A stretch of 64,000 nucleotides of DNA from Shewanella yunxiaonensis (GCF_018223345.1 NZ_CP073587.1:2763001-2827000), one strand, 5' to 3'. Shown: positions 20,013 through 29,857, counted from the first letter of the stretch. Program-made: numbers and translations. The notes: generated by a model not told the origin, from the sequence alone.

Positions 20013-20037
20013 TGTACAATAATCAAATTTTTGTACA
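20013..20037 (-). promoter_or_regulatory. TGTACA repeats upstream of the photolyase operon
   Basis: Two TGTACA hexamers (20013-20018 and 20032-20037) lie 19 bases apart start to start. On the minus strand TTGATT and TACTTA, separated by 19 bases, could be a -35/-10 pair with the long spacer typical of MerR-controlled promoters. Autoregulation by the MerR protein is inferred. Confidence 0.5.
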
Positions 20038-20053
20038 GGTTATTGAGCGGCAC

Positions 20054-20081
20054 AAAAAAAAGCTCCATCAGGAGCTTTTTT
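20054..20081 (-). terminator. Terminator of the DUF368 gene
   Basis: AGCTCC and GGAGCT form a stem with loop ATCA, with A and T runs on both sides; the minus strand ends in at least seven T. Confidence 0.88.
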
Positions 20082-20095
20082 ATGAACAGCGTCAG

Positions 20096-21022
20096 TTATA
20101 CCTTACGCATGCGATTACCCATGTAATCCAAAGCGAGTACCAGCACAATGGCAGCAATGGCACAGACCACCGCAAACATCAGCTGGTGCGAATGCCCGGT
20201 CAACTGCTCGTAGGAGAATGGCGATAGATCCTGCTGTTGCCAGGGTACTTTTTCACCATGAGAATTGGTGCGCCAGCTCAATGTTTGCTTCCATGGCCAG
20301 ATCTTACCTAATGTTCCCATCATCAAACCGGTAAGGAACACCAATGTGGCGTCACGAAAACGCTTGAGCAGCATCGATAACAGATGACTAAAGCAGAGAA
20401 TGCCAATGATCGCACCAACAGCAAAACACGCGAGAATGTCTAGCTGCAGGTTTTTGGCGGCGCCCAACACTGCAGGATATAAACCTAACATCAACAGAAT
20501 AAAACTGCCCGATATACCTGGCAGGATCATGGCACAGATAGCAATCGCCCCCCCAAAAAAGATGTTCAGATAGGAAGCATCAACTTGGCCGGGATTTGCG
20601 ACCGTAATCCCCCAGGCGATTAAGGCACCCAGCGCAAACAACCCCAGACGTGACAGCGAAAATCCCCCCTGAACCTGTCGCAGCATATGGTAAACAGACA
20701 CCAGGATCAGGCCGAAGAAAAACGACCACACCGGAATCGGATGATTCGCTAACAACCACGAAATGAGTTTGGCCAAGGTAAAAATGCTGGTAAGAATTCC
20801 AGCTAACAGACTTAACAGAAAGCCACCATTGATATGCTCAGTGACACCTTTTAAGCCTTGTTGCCGATAGATTGACCACAGTGAGGGATTAATACGGCGA
20901 ATACTCTCCAGCAGATGATCATAAATACCGGTAATAAAAGCGATAGTGCCTCCCGAAACACCCGGCACCACATCGGCTGCGCCCATTGCCAGCCCTTTCA
21001 AATAGGTTAACAGATAGTTCAC
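20096..21022 (-). CDS. DUF368 membrane protein (PopT-type undecaprenyl-phosphate translocase)
   Basis: A 308-residue polytopic membrane protein. The N-terminal LKGLAMGAADVVPGVSGGTIAF and the internal ILPGISGSFILLMLGLY are the paired signature of DUF368. Members of this family have been shown to return undecaprenyl phosphate across the inner membrane for reuse in cell-wall synthesis (PopT). It is a single-gene unit with its own terminator. Length and topology are normal; the role is by family. Confidence 0.88.
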   Translation of the reverse strand: MNYLLTYLKGLAMGAADVVPGVSGGTIAFITGIYDHLLESIRRINPSLWSIYRQQGLKGVTEHINGGFLLSLLAGILTSIFTLAKLISWLLANHPIPVWSFFFGLILVSVYHMLRQVQGGFSLSRLGLFALGALIAWGITVANPGQVDASYLNIFFGGAIAICAMILPGISGSFILLMLGLYPAVLGAAKNLQLDILACFAVGAIIGILCFSHLLSMLLKRFRDATLVFLTGLMMGTLGKIWPWKQTLSWRTNSHGEKVPWQQQDLSPFSYEQLTGHSHQLMFAVVCAIAAIVLVLALDYMGNRMRKV

Positions 21023-21356
21023 ACTAAGTTCCTGAACGCTAAATTCTGCAGCGGATTATACGTAACTCTAGGGGTAAAGCTAAGCAACGTTTTGTCGCCT
21101 TTAACTATTTCTGTTCATTATCAAATTGCAACAAGTCATGTCATCAGCCAACCCCACCAAGCTGCTTAAAATGCCATAAAGGTAAATTAACTCACTGAAT
21201 ATTGGTAATTTATCTTAAATTATCCTTAATAGTTCTCGAATATTTGACAGTTCAGCCAGTTATCGAGCCAACCCAATGAGGGTTTAACCGGCTGAGGTTC
21301 TCTGCTAAAACGAAGACCCCTTTAAAAAATACCCATCATCTCTAGCGGAGCAACCC
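21023..21356. other. Intergenic region between divergent DUF368 and S10 peptidase genes
   Basis: About 330 bases with promoters expected for both flanking genes. CGGAG lies six bases before the peptidase ATG. No RNA gene or clear operator was seen. Confidence 0.4.
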
Positions 21357-22928
21357 ATGCGTCAATTACCTCTGGCATCCCTGTTATGTGCCAGTTTACT
21401 GATGGCGGCGCCTTTATATTCTTATGAAGCGCTGGCAACTGAACACTCAGAACCAAGCCAAACCGCCCCCAAAGCCGAACAACCTCAAGATCAAGCGGTG
21501 ACGACGGAACACCGTATCAAAGTGAACGGCGATACCCTTAAGTACACGGCAACGACCGGTAATATGATCATTAAGGATGATAAGAATCGCCCTTCTGCCA
21601 GTGTCTTTTACGTTGCCTACACCATGGAGTCTAAAAAGGACGAACCGCGTCCGGTGACCTTTGTCTTTAATGGTGGCCCTGGCTCCTCTTCACTGTGGCT
21701 GCACATGGGCTCCTTCGGCCCGGTCAGAGTACAAACGACCAATGCCGCACCAACGCCACCGGCGCCTTATAAGCTTCTGGATAACCAGTACACTTTGCTG
21801 GACAGCACCGACTTAGTGTTTATTGATGCATTTGATACCGGTCTGACTCGCGGCATCGCAACACCTGATGATAAAGAAAAAGGTGGTAAGGAAGAAAATC
21901 CAGCGAAGAAATTCTGGGGTGTTGACGAAGATGCAGACGGTTTTGCCCGCTTTATCACACGCTATGTGACCGTTAACAATCGCTGGAACTCACCTAAATA
22001 TCTGCTGGGAGAGTCATACGGTACTGTGCGTGCACCAGTCCTGGCGAACCATCTGCAACAATCGGGTATGGCCTTCAACGGCGTGATCTTGGTCTCCAGC
22101 ATCCTTAACTATGGGGCTAAAGCGCCTGGTTTGGACCGTGATTATGTGGGTCTGCTGCCAACCTTTGCAGCGGTGGCTTATTACCACGACAAGCTGCCAA
22201 ATAAACCGGCAGCGCTGGAGCCATTCCTGCAACAGGTAAGAGCATTTGCAGAAGGGGAATTTGCGCAGGCTCTCGCAGCTGGTCACAATCTTCCTGCGGC
22301 AGAACTCAATAAAGTAGTTGAACAACTGCATCAGTACACCGGATTGAGCACCGAATATCTGAAACACGCGAATATGCGAGTTGGCCAGGCTCAGTTCCGT
22401 AAAGAACTGCTGCGTGATGAAGAACGCACGATGGGCCGCTACGATGGTCGCTTTACTGGTATGGATAAAGATGCCATCGGTGAAACACCAGATACCGATC
22501 CCTCAGATACCGCACCATCTGCAGCGTTTATTGCTACTTTCAATGATTATCTGTCAAATCAGCTCAACTATCATCCAGATGATACCTACAAGGTATTCAG
22601 TTTTGATGCGTTCCACAGCTGGGACTGGCAACACGATTTAGGCCGTGGGCATAAGAGTCGTTCACCTTATGTGGTTGATGACCTGGGAAATGCGATCCGC
22701 ACCAACCCAAGCTTGCAGGTATTCTCAGCTAACGGTTATTTTGATATGGCAACACCATTCCATTCCACTGAATACGATTTAGCTCATATGGAGCTGGATC
22801 CTTCGCTGGTGGGCAATGTGCATTTTGGCTACTACCCATCCGGCCATATGATCTATCTGAATCCAGAAGCGCTGAAATCGCTGCATAAAGATTTAGAAGA
22901 TTTTTATAAAAATACGCTTCACAAATAA
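21357..22928 (+). CDS. Secreted serine carboxypeptidase-like protein (S10 family)
   Basis: A 523-residue protein with a signal peptide (MRQLPLASLLCASLLMAAP...) followed by an alpha/beta-hydrolase S10 fold. FNGGPGSSSLWLHMG is the family hallmark that builds the oxyanion hole, LLGESYGT holds the nucleophilic serine, NGYFDMATP the aspartate, and YPSGHMIY the histidine. It would act in the periplasm or outside the cell as a carboxypeptidase. It is monocistronic with its own promoter region and a strong terminator. Confidence 0.92.
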   Translation: MRQLPLASLLCASLLMAAPLYSYEALATEHSEPSQTAPKAEQPQDQAVTTEHRIKVNGDTLKYTATTGNMIIKDDKNRPSASVFYVAYTMESKKDEPRPVTFVFNGGPGSSSLWLHMGSFGPVRVQTTNAAPTPPAPYKLLDNQYTLLDSTDLVFIDAFDTGLTRGIATPDDKEKGGKEENPAKKFWGVDEDADGFARFITRYVTVNNRWNSPKYLLGESYGTVRAPVLANHLQQSGMAFNGVILVSSILNYGAKAPGLDRDYVGLLPTFAAVAYYHDKLPNKPAALEPFLQQVRAFAEGEFAQALAAGHNLPAAELNKVVEQLHQYTGLSTEYLKHANMRVGQAQFRKELLRDEERTMGRYDGRFTGMDKDAIGETPDTDPSDTAPSAAFIATFNDYLSNQLNYHPDDTYKVFSFDAFHSWDWQHDLGRGHKSRSPYVVDDLGNAIRTNPSLQVFSANGYFDMATPFHSTEYDLAHMELDPSLVGNVHFGYYPSGHMIYLNPEALKSLHKDLEDFYKNTLHK

Positions 22929-22940
22929 GCTGTTATGAGT

Positions 22941-22972
22941 AAAAACGCCCTGAATTAGCAGGGCGTTTTTAT
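22941..22972. terminator. Terminator between S10 peptidase and DUF2127 genes
   Basis: AAAAACGCCCTG (22941-22952) pairs perfectly with CAGGGCGTTTTT (22959-22970), loop AATTAG. It works in both directions between convergent genes. Confidence 0.92.
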
Positions 22973-23452
22973 TTATCGCTCACTATTTACCGCGTGTTCT
23001 TCAGCTGGTTTATAACGCACGAGCCAAATCATATAACCGACTATCGCCAGGTTAACGACTAAAGTCGCCACACTCAGCAGATTTCGGTGAACGACAACTT
23101 CATAAGCTTCAAAGGGCAAGTAAATGCCGCCACTGACCAGAGCAAACCACTCCGTCCAAACCAGGCTATGCCATAGTCCATAGGCTTCAACAAAACGGAT
23201 ACAGGAATAGAGTAAGGCACCCATGGCAATCAGTGTCAGATTGATATTACCGAGCGATTCTGCAGCATGCAGAAATATCCCCGGCAGATGACTGGCCGGA
23301 TTCAGATGCAGGTGCGTTAACAACAATTCGCATGATTGCTTAAGGTTTTTACCTGCCAACGTGTGAATGCCAAATCCCACAATCAATGACAACACACCTT
23401 TTGAGGCTTCAAGCACTGCCACAGCTCTCAACCCTTTTTCTACTTTTGCCAT
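22973..23452 (-). CDS. DUF2127 integral membrane protein
   Basis: 159 residues from the ATG at 23452, which has GAGGGTGAGA upstream; a start at 23512 would add an unlikely cysteine-rich leader. About four membrane helices are visible, starting VEKGLRAVAVLEASKGVL and including SCIRFVEAYGLWH. This matches DUF2127, a family of unknown function. It forms a single-gene unit. Confidence 0.8.
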   Translation of the reverse strand: MAKVEKGLRAVAVLEASKGVLSLIVGFGIHTLAGKNLKQSCELLLTHLHLNPASHLPGIFLHAAESLGNINLTLIAMGALLYSCIRFVEAYGLWHSLVWTEWFALVSGGIYLPFEAYEVVVHRNLLSVATLVVNLAIVGYMIWLVRYKPAEEHAVNSER

Positions 23453-23636
23453 TCTCACCCTCAATATGAAATAACAACCACTACAACCATTGTTCCATAA
23501 ACACTTTCGCATTGGTTAAAAACGCTAGTGAACAACATAAATAAATTTACTTCGACTGGTTTCATCGATAGAAGTGCGGCAAATGATAACAAAAATCCTA
23601 TTTGCCGCAGTAAATAACTTGGCGATAACCCTTTAC

Positions 23637-24107
23637 TTATGGAAATACCGCGTAAGGCGCTGGAGGCTTTTGTTCCGGAGGTAAGTACGCAGGGGCTTCT
23701 TTGCCTGCGGGCCCCAGTTGCACCAGATAACGATAGATACTTCTTAAATCAGCCTCATGCATATTATTCAAACCAAACCACGGCATGGGTGGCCGCGCTT
23801 TCAGCGTTTTGGCATAAACCACCCATTGTTCTTCCGTAAAGTGCCTTACCTGTAAACGCAAGTTTGTCGCATAGGTCGTCCCCCAGGGACCATGCCAACC
23901 AAAGGCCTCACCGGTAAGCCATTGGGCTTCTGGGGTCTGTCCGCCATTAATTGAATAGGCCGGAGTATGACAATCATTGCAACCAGCGATCATCACCAGA
24001 TATTTTCCGTGTTCCGCCGAAGCGGTATCTACTTCAGCGCCAACCGCTAGGTTCCCCCCCATCAGCCCGACAAGTGCCAGTATCGGCACTCTAATTAGTG
24101 CTTTCAA
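23637..24107 (-). CDS. Periplasmic monoheme cytochrome c
   Basis: A 156-residue exported protein: signal peptide about 1-23 (ending AVGA), then one heme site CNDCH, with GKYLVMIAGCNDCHTPAY typical of class I c-type domains from dehydrogenase subunits. A likely distal methionine sits in ARPPMPWFGLNNM. The start is TTG with GGAGG seven bases upstream. No redox partner lies beside it, so its electron donor is unknown. Confidence 0.85.
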   Translation of the reverse strand: MKALIRVPILALVGLMGGNLAVGAEVDTASAEHGKYLVMIAGCNDCHTPAYSINGGQTPEAQWLTGEAFGWHGPWGTTYATNLRLQVRHFTEEQWVVYAKTLKARPPMPWFGLNNMHEADLRSIYRYLVQLGPAGKEAPAYLPPEQKPPAPYAVFP

Positions 24108-24354
24108 ATGTTCGCCTCCATATCCACGCAGATGTCCATAACCTGCACACCGGTACCTCGGGTATGCGTACCGGGTCAGAGATCACCTGAAAACCAGTTC
24201 TGAAGGTGAAATCACTGCTGAGCACCGTAGCATAAAAGCTAGACCAGAAATTTCAGTGATGCCAAAGTGGAGCCCCAAACATCTAAACACAGGAGCCATA
24301 AAAATTTCTGTTACTATCAGGGTGAAGCCTTTTACCACAGGGAACGTACTGTAG

Positions 24355-25542
24355 ATGCAACAGGATCGTCACCAAGCGCAACTTGTTGTCGCGACGCATT
24401 CCTCGCCGCCCTCACCTCATTGCCAGCAATTTTCCAGACAGCCCAACATTGACGCTGTAAGGGGCCTGGCAGTGTTGGGAATTTTCTATCTGAATATTTT
24501 TACCATGGGTATAAGCAGCTACGAGTATGTGGCTTCAGAGCCCGCTGCGACTGGCGATACGCTCGGTGAAATACTGTATTACATGTTGCTGCGAGATAGA
24601 TTTATTTCGCTGTTTTCTTTGTTATTTGGAGTCGGACTTTATATTCAGTGGCACAATTTTAGTGCAGCCGGACTGAATGCGGGATCACGTGTGAAGTCGA
24701 GACTTTACTGGTTAATGGCATTTGGTATGGTTCACGGTGTATTGCTATGGCCCGGCGACATTTTGCTGAGTTATGGTGTTTGCGGCCTATTAGTTTGGCG
24801 ATATCGCGGACTCAGCACAGCCGAACTACTGCAAAAGGCCCAACTCTTTATCGCGATTGGGTTATTGGTCATGCTGCTAATGGCATTAATCCCAATAGAG
24901 GCTGTGCCAATGGTGCGAGGCAGTCCCGCGTATATGCACGAGTACCAGCTTTGGACAGGAAGTTACGGTAGTCAGTTAGTACAACAGCTTCTCGTTGTCG
25001 GCGTCAGTCTGCTGGTGTTTCCGATGACCTATCTCTGGCTCATTAGTGGAATGATGTTACTGGGGATTTATTTGCTGCAACAAGGTTGGTTTAGCCACAG
25101 ATTGTCTAATGTTCATCGCCTGTTGGGATGGTCATTGATTTTAGGGTTTATCGCTTACCAGTGCAGTACGGCTGACAGCTACATAATACAGAACATGGCG
25201 CTGGTTATCGTACTATTAGCGGCCATACCTATGGCATTATGGATGCTGCAATGGGTGGTGGGATATTGTGACAACCAGCCACAGCGGCTTACAGCACTTC
25301 AGGCTGTCGGTAAGATACCGCTATCACTGTACATTTTGCAGTCAGTGGTTGGTGTTATGCTGTTTCGCCATGTCGCACCGCAACTATTGCTGACACTCAA
25401 CTTTCTCGATTATCTGCTGTTAGCAAGCATTTGGAGCCTGATCCAGTTACTGTTAGCCAGTGCTTATCTGCGATACTTTAAGCAAGGACCATTGGAATGG
25501 TTATGGCGCAAACTTGCCTACAACGGCTTACAGGGAAGGTAA
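24355..25542 (+). CDS. DUF418 (YeiB-type) membrane protein
   Basis: A 395-residue polytopic protein with about ten membrane helices. IDAVRGLAVLGIFYLNIFTM near residue 33 is the signature of DUF418/YeiB proteins, related to acyltransferase-like membrane families. A soluble N-terminal tail of about 30 residues precedes it, so the true start may be a little downstream. The function is unknown. The stop lies three bases before the DUF1294 start, so they are cotranscribed. Confidence 0.85.
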   Translation: MQQDRHQAQLVVATHSSPPSPHCQQFSRQPNIDAVRGLAVLGIFYLNIFTMGISSYEYVASEPAATGDTLGEILYYMLLRDRFISLFSLLFGVGLYIQWHNFSAAGLNAGSRVKSRLYWLMAFGMVHGVLLWPGDILLSYGVCGLLVWRYRGLSTAELLQKAQLFIAIGLLVMLLMALIPIEAVPMVRGSPAYMHEYQLWTGSYGSQLVQQLLVVGVSLLVFPMTYLWLISGMMLLGIYLLQQGWFSHRLSNVHRLLGWSLILGFIAYQCSTADSYIIQNMALVIVLLAAIPMALWMLQWVVGYCDNQPQRLTALQAVGKIPLSLYILQSVVGVMLFRHVAPQLLLTLNFLDYLLLASIWSLIQLLLASAYLRYFKQGPLEWLWRKLAYNGLQGR

Positions 25543-25545
25543 CTC

Positions 25546-25968
25546 ATGAAACCCAAAAGTTCATACTCATCACGCAACCGTGCTTATCGACCGGGAGGCT
25601 TTTGGCGTATGCCCTGGGCCTATAAAGTAACCTTGATATTTTCCCTGTATTTGGTGTTATCAGTAACCACCAAAGCGTTACCCTGGTGGTTTATGGTTTG
25701 GTATTTGCTACTCAGTCTGACCACCTACTGGCTGTACGCCAATGACAAACAGGCCGCCATTAATCACTTGCAACGCACCCCAGAATTTCAGTTACAAATT
25801 TTAGGGCTGATAGGTGGCTGGCCGGGCGCGTTATTGGCACAACATCAATTCCGGCACAAAACGATTAAACGTCGCTTCCGTCTGCTGTTCTGGTGCTGTG
25901 TAATCATCAACTTAGTGGCACTGATGGGAATTCACCAGTATCAGCACACAGTCATTGCTATCCATTAG
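25546..25968 (+). CDS. DUF1294 membrane protein
   Basis: A 140-residue protein with two or three membrane segments. YANDKQAAINHLQRTPE and LGLIGGWPGALLAQHQFRHK match DUF1294, whose other members often carry a cold-shock domain; none is visible here. GGGAAGG precedes the ATG. It is the second gene of a pair with the DUF418 gene. Confidence 0.85.
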   Translation: MKPKSSYSSRNRAYRPGGFWRMPWAYKVTLIFSLYLVLSVTTKALPWWFMVWYLLLSLTTYWLYANDKQAAINHLQRTPEFQLQILGLIGGWPGALLAQHQFRHKTIKRRFRLLFWCCVIINLVALMGIHQYQHTVIAIH

Positions 25969-26047
25969 CAATCGCTGTCAAGTCATTGCGCAAACTGCTA
26001 ATATATTGGCTGATTTATAACAATGTGCAGATAATTCGGAAAGCGAA

Positions 26048-26527
26048 ATGAAAACTATCATTGGGGTTGTACTGGCATCCGCCGTCGCAGTAGCCATGTA
26101 CTTTTACCTGAACTCACTCACTAACCGAGGCATTGAACAAACCGTTGCAGAGGGAAATGCATTTCTTACGGCCAACAAAAGTAAACCTGGGATTATTACT
26201 ACCGCCTCAGGTTTGGAATATGAATATTTGAACCATGGCACAGGCACAGTTCATCCCACCGCCGAAGATACCGTTAAGGTTCATTATGAGGGGCGCCTAT
26301 TAGATGGCACGGTGTTTGATAGTTCAGTTAAGCGCGGCGAGCCACTCAAGTTTCCATTGAATCGCGTGATTAAAGGTTGGACAGAGGGGGTACAACTGAT
26401 GGTCGAAGGGGACAAGGTGCGTTTTTTCATCCCCAACAATCTTGCCTATGGTAATCGCTCTGCCGGACCCATTCCCCCGGGAGCAGCACTGATATTTGAT
26501 ATTGAATTGCTGAAAATCAATCCGTAA
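26048..26527 (+). CDS. FKBP-type peptidyl-prolyl isomerase, membrane-anchored
   Basis: 159 residues: an N-terminal hydrophobic anchor or signal (about 4-22), a short linker, then a complete FKBP domain (VKVHYEGRLLDGTVFDSS, GWTEGVQLM, IPNNLAYG, PPGAALIFDIELL). It speeds prolyl isomerisation of periplasmic proteins. Its stop codon abuts that of the convergent ROK-like gene with no terminator between, so some antisense overlap of transcripts is likely. Confidence 0.9.
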   Translation: MKTIIGVVLASAVAVAMYFYLNSLTNRGIEQTVAEGNAFLTANKSKPGIITTASGLEYEYLNHGTGTVHPTAEDTVKVHYEGRLLDGTVFDSSVKRGEPLKFPLNRVIKGWTEGVQLMVEGDKVRFFIPNNLAYGNRSAGPIPPGAALIFDIELLKINP

Positions 26528-27310
26528 TCAAGTGTTATTCAGCTCAGAGAGCATGGCCATCAATCCCCGACACACCAGCGTTTCAGAGTCATCTACCCGA
26601 CTGATTTGACACATGCCTGACATCGCTGGTGATACCATTTCGCGAATGTTGGCCACACACCCTTTATAATAATCTGCATTGGCAATGGTACTGCCTGCCA
26701 ACCACAGATGCTGCGGATTAAACAAGTTGATGGCCCAAGCAATGCCCATTCCCAAATACGCCCCTGAACGATACAGTTCTACCGGGTTACGCAAACGTCG
26801 CTGACGGATAGACTCACCGCTGGCCATCTGCTCTAGCGTAAATTCACCCGATTCGGTCATCACCCAACAATTGCCAAGATCACCAGCCAAACCATTCGCC
26901 CCGGTAAAAACCTTACCGTGAATAGACAGTGCCAGTCCCATACCTTCGGAACACATCACCAATAGCTCACAGGCGTATTTGTTGCTGGTCACAGCGTGCA
27001 TAGCGGCCTGTACATCATTGCAGACGACTTCTAGTGTACCTTTGGTATGTAACTTTTGCAGATTTTGCCCGGCCAATCCCGGCAAATGTTTGCAAGAGAC
27101 TAACGAGTGATCTCTGACCATGCCGGGGAATGCCAGCGCTAGTCGATAATCCTGCAGTTGGTAGTCACTCTCTAAATCGGCGATTTGCTGATTTAAGTCA
27201 TCCAGCGAGAAGCCTTCTCCTGTAGGGATTTTATATTGCTCGGTACTGCCCGCCTCACTGAACAGAAACAGCGCGGTTTCCGAACCGACATCAATTGTTA
27301 ACTCCGCCAT
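26528..27310 (-). CDS. ROK-like protein without the zinc motif
   Basis: 260 residues with the actin-like sugar-kinase/ROK fold: LTIDVGSETALFLF at the start, LALAFPGMV, and GMGLALSIHGKVFTGANGLAGDLGN, which corresponds to the ROK signature. The usual CxCGxxGC zinc motif after GxxG is absent, and the protein is shorter than typical glucokinases (about 300). It could be a divergent sugar kinase or a non-catalytic regulator. It is convergent with the FKBP gene. Confidence 0.65.
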   Translation of the reverse strand: MAELTIDVGSETALFLFSEAGSTEQYKIPTGEGFSLDDLNQQIADLESDYQLQDYRLALAFPGMVRDHSLVSCKHLPGLAGQNLQKLHTKGTLEVVCNDVQAAMHAVTSNKYACELLVMCSEGMGLALSIHGKVFTGANGLAGDLGNCWVMTESGEFTLEQMASGESIRQRRLRNPVELYRSGAYLGMGIAWAINLFNPQHLWLAGSTIANADYYKGCVANIREMVSPAMSGMCQISRVDDSETLVCRGLMAMLSELNNT

Positions 27311-27618
27311 GCAATCCCCCAGAAGCTATACCGCAGTGCGATATAGTAGCACAGGCATCCATCATGCGGCACTGCCAATAACTTAACATATTGCTTTTAC
27401 TGTAGTTCCAGTTGAATTATTGCACTCAATCATCATCAATTCACCCATGACGCACAAATATCGCAGTTAAAATATCCGTTTTACATTCTGGCAGTCCTTT
27501 AGCTGCAAACGACTGCCCCTTGCGGAAAGGATTAGTGGCTTGCGATAATCAGCCACAGATGCATTCATATTGACTGGCTTGCAACGCGCCTGAATTGCAA
27601 GCTGCTAACGGAGTAACC
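27311..27618. other. Intergenic region upstream of the M24 peptidase
   Basis: About 308 bases between divergent genes. It holds their promoters; no RNA gene, riboswitch or distinct operator was recognised. Confidence 0.4.
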
Positions 27619-29406
27619 ATGTCTGATAACATTGCCGCCCGTCTTACCGCTGTGCGTGGTGAGATGGCCAAGCTAAAGCTCGATGCCTTTATTCAACCAC
27701 GTGCCGACGAGTATCTCGGTGAATACGTTCCCGCTCATAATGAACGGTTGTTGTGGTTAACGGGATTTACTGGCTCGGCGGGCATGGCCATCGTGATGAA
27801 AGACAGCGCGGCAGTGTTTGTTGACGGACGTTACGTCGTGCAAGTTCGTCAACAGGTGGACGCCAAGCTCTATCACTATGAAAGTCTGACTGATATGCCT
27901 CAATATCAATGGTTAGCCGCTCACCTGCCCAGCGGCAGCCGAGTTGGGGTCGATCCGCGTTGCCATACGCTGGCCTGGTTCAATGAGGCAATGGCCACCT
28001 TGGAGAAAGCCGGTATCGAGCTTATCGCCTTGGAAAACAATCCAGTGGATATTTGCTGGCACCCACGCCCGGCACCCACCAAAGATTTGGCTATTTTGTT
28101 CAGCGATGCGACTGCCGGTAAAACCAGCCTGCAAAAACGCAAGGAAATTGGCGAACTGGTGAAAAAGGCCGGAGCCGATGTCGCACTAATCACTGCGCTT
28201 GATTCTTTTTGCTGGCTGCTCAATATCCGCGGGCAGGATATCCCGCGCATTCCAGTCATCCTCGGGACCGCGCTGTTGCATGCCGATGGCACGATGATTC
28301 TCTTTACTGACCTGGATAAATTGCCACAAGGAATCGCTGCCCATGTCGGGACTGGCGTGAGTTTTAAAGCAGAAACAGAACTCAGTGATGCACTGATGGC
28401 ACTCAATGGTAAAAAGCTATTGGCTGACCCCAACAGCGCCAATGCGGCCAGTCAGCTACAAGCCAAAGCCGCAGGTGCCAAGCTGATCGCCGGCAGTGAT
28501 CCTGTTGCCATGCCCAAAGCCCGTAAAAACTCAGCAGAAATGCAGGGAATGATCGACAGCCATGTCCGTGATGGGGTGGCCGTTAGCCGTTTTCTGGCGT
28601 GGCTGGATAATGAAGTGGCCAATGACCGTCTTTACGATGAAGCCACACTGGCAGAAAAGCTGAAAGGTTTCCGCAAACAACATTCGCTCTACCGTGAACC
28701 TAGTTTCGACACCATTTCTGCTGCGGGTTCCAACGCGGCGATGTGCCATTACAACCATCTGAACGGTACGCCTAAGATGCTGGAAATGAACAGCATCTAT
28801 CTGGTGGACTCCGGTGCGCAATATCTTGATGGCACTACCGATGTTACCCGCACCATTGCCATCGGCGCAGTAACCGACGAGCAGAAAAAACTGGTGACAC
28901 TGGTACTTAAAGGCCATATCGCACTGGATCAGGCTCGCTTCCCGAAAGGCACCACCGGTCAGCAACTGGATATTCTGGCGCGCCAATATCTGTGGCAGCA
29001 GGGGTTTGATTATGACCACGGCACAGGTCACGGTGTCGGCCATTATCTGAGTGTGCATGAAGGCCCGCAACGTATCGGCAAAAATCACAACGCCGTTCCC
29101 TTGGAACCCGGAATGATCCTGTCCAATGAACCCGGTTATTATCGTGAAGGGGCCTTCGGCATTCGCTTGGAAAATTTGCTGACAGTAAAACCTTGTGCAG
29201 AACTCGCTGGGGCTGAACGGGAAATCTATTGCTTTGAAGCGCTGACATTAATTCCGATGGATAAGCGTTTGTTTGATAAAAAGCTGCTGACAGATGCCGA
29301 AATCGGCTGGGTTAACCGTTATCACCAACGCGTTTACACCACGTTGTCACCAATGCTGTCTGGTGCGGAGCTGACGTGGCTACAGCAGGCAACATCAGCC
29401 CTGTAG
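27619..29406 (+). CDS. Xaa-Pro aminopeptidase (M24B, three-domain)
   Basis: 595 residues from ATG 27619, chosen because CGGAG precedes it; a start at 27595 would add eight residues. Two creatinase-like N-terminal domains are followed by the pita-bread catalytic domain: YLVDSGAQYLDGTTDVTRT gives the two aspartates, TGHGVGHYLSVHEGP the histidine, and ILSNEPGYY plus IRLENLL the glutamates. This layout is of the large eukaryote-like XPNPEP1 group, which removes N-terminal residues before proline. It is monocistronic. Confidence 0.94.
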   Translation: MSDNIAARLTAVRGEMAKLKLDAFIQPRADEYLGEYVPAHNERLLWLTGFTGSAGMAIVMKDSAAVFVDGRYVVQVRQQVDAKLYHYESLTDMPQYQWLAAHLPSGSRVGVDPRCHTLAWFNEAMATLEKAGIELIALENNPVDICWHPRPAPTKDLAILFSDATAGKTSLQKRKEIGELVKKAGADVALITALDSFCWLLNIRGQDIPRIPVILGTALLHADGTMILFTDLDKLPQGIAAHVGTGVSFKAETELSDALMALNGKKLLADPNSANAASQLQAKAAGAKLIAGSDPVAMPKARKNSAEMQGMIDSHVRDGVAVSRFLAWLDNEVANDRLYDEATLAEKLKGFRKQHSLYREPSFDTISAAGSNAAMCHYNHLNGTPKMLEMNSIYLVDSGAQYLDGTTDVTRTIAIGAVTDEQKKLVTLVLKGHIALDQARFPKGTTGQQLDILARQYLWQQGFDYDHGTGHGVGHYLSVHEGPQRIGKNHNAVPLEPGMILSNEPGYYREGAFGIRLENLLTVKPCAELAGAEREIYCFEALTLIPMDKRLFDKKLLTDAEIGWVNRYHQRVYTTLSPMLSGAELTWLQQATSAL

Positions 29407-29516
29407 CAACTATTGGCGGAGGAACAGATGTTCCTCCGTAGCTTATGTCATCCCTTGAATTCGGTTATACTTGCCGCCATATAAACTGCAGTAGCGTTGT
29501 TGAGAGAGTCATGCAG

Positions 29517-29783
29517 ATGCTGAATACTGAATTTGATAAATATCTGGAATTTCCTACGTCATTTCCGTTTAAAGTGGTAGGAGATTACAGTGAAGCGCTG
29601 GCCGAGCAAGTGGTCATGGTCGTGCAGAAACATGCCCCCGGCGATTACACCACCTCATCCAAAACTTCCAGTAAAGGTAGTTACCTTTCCGTGACCATCA
29701 GAGTACAAGTCACCAGCAAAGAACATATAGAAACCTTGTACACTGAACTTGCCGCCATTGAAGGGGTTCGTCGGGTGTTATAA
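29517..29783 (+). CDS. ybeD: DUF493 protein YbeD
   Basis: 88 residues from ATG 29517, for which GAGAG lies at a good distance; the length then matches E. coli YbeD (87). [13 protein letters not shown] and [18 protein letters not shown] are diagnostic of the family. YbeD sits before lipB in E. coli too, and this order is kept here. Its ferredoxin-like ACT-type fold suggests a regulatory role in lipoate metabolism, but that is unproven. Confidence 0.9.
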   Translation: MLNTEFDKYLEFPTSFPFKVVGDYSEALAEQVVMVVQKHAPGDYTTSSKTSSKGSYLSVTIRVQVTSKEHIETLYTELAAIEGVRRVL

Positions 29784-29857
29784 CCCATCACAAAATGTGA
29801 TCTAGATTACATTTTTGCCGACTCTGGGTATAATGGCCGGCAGATCCACAGGGAGAG

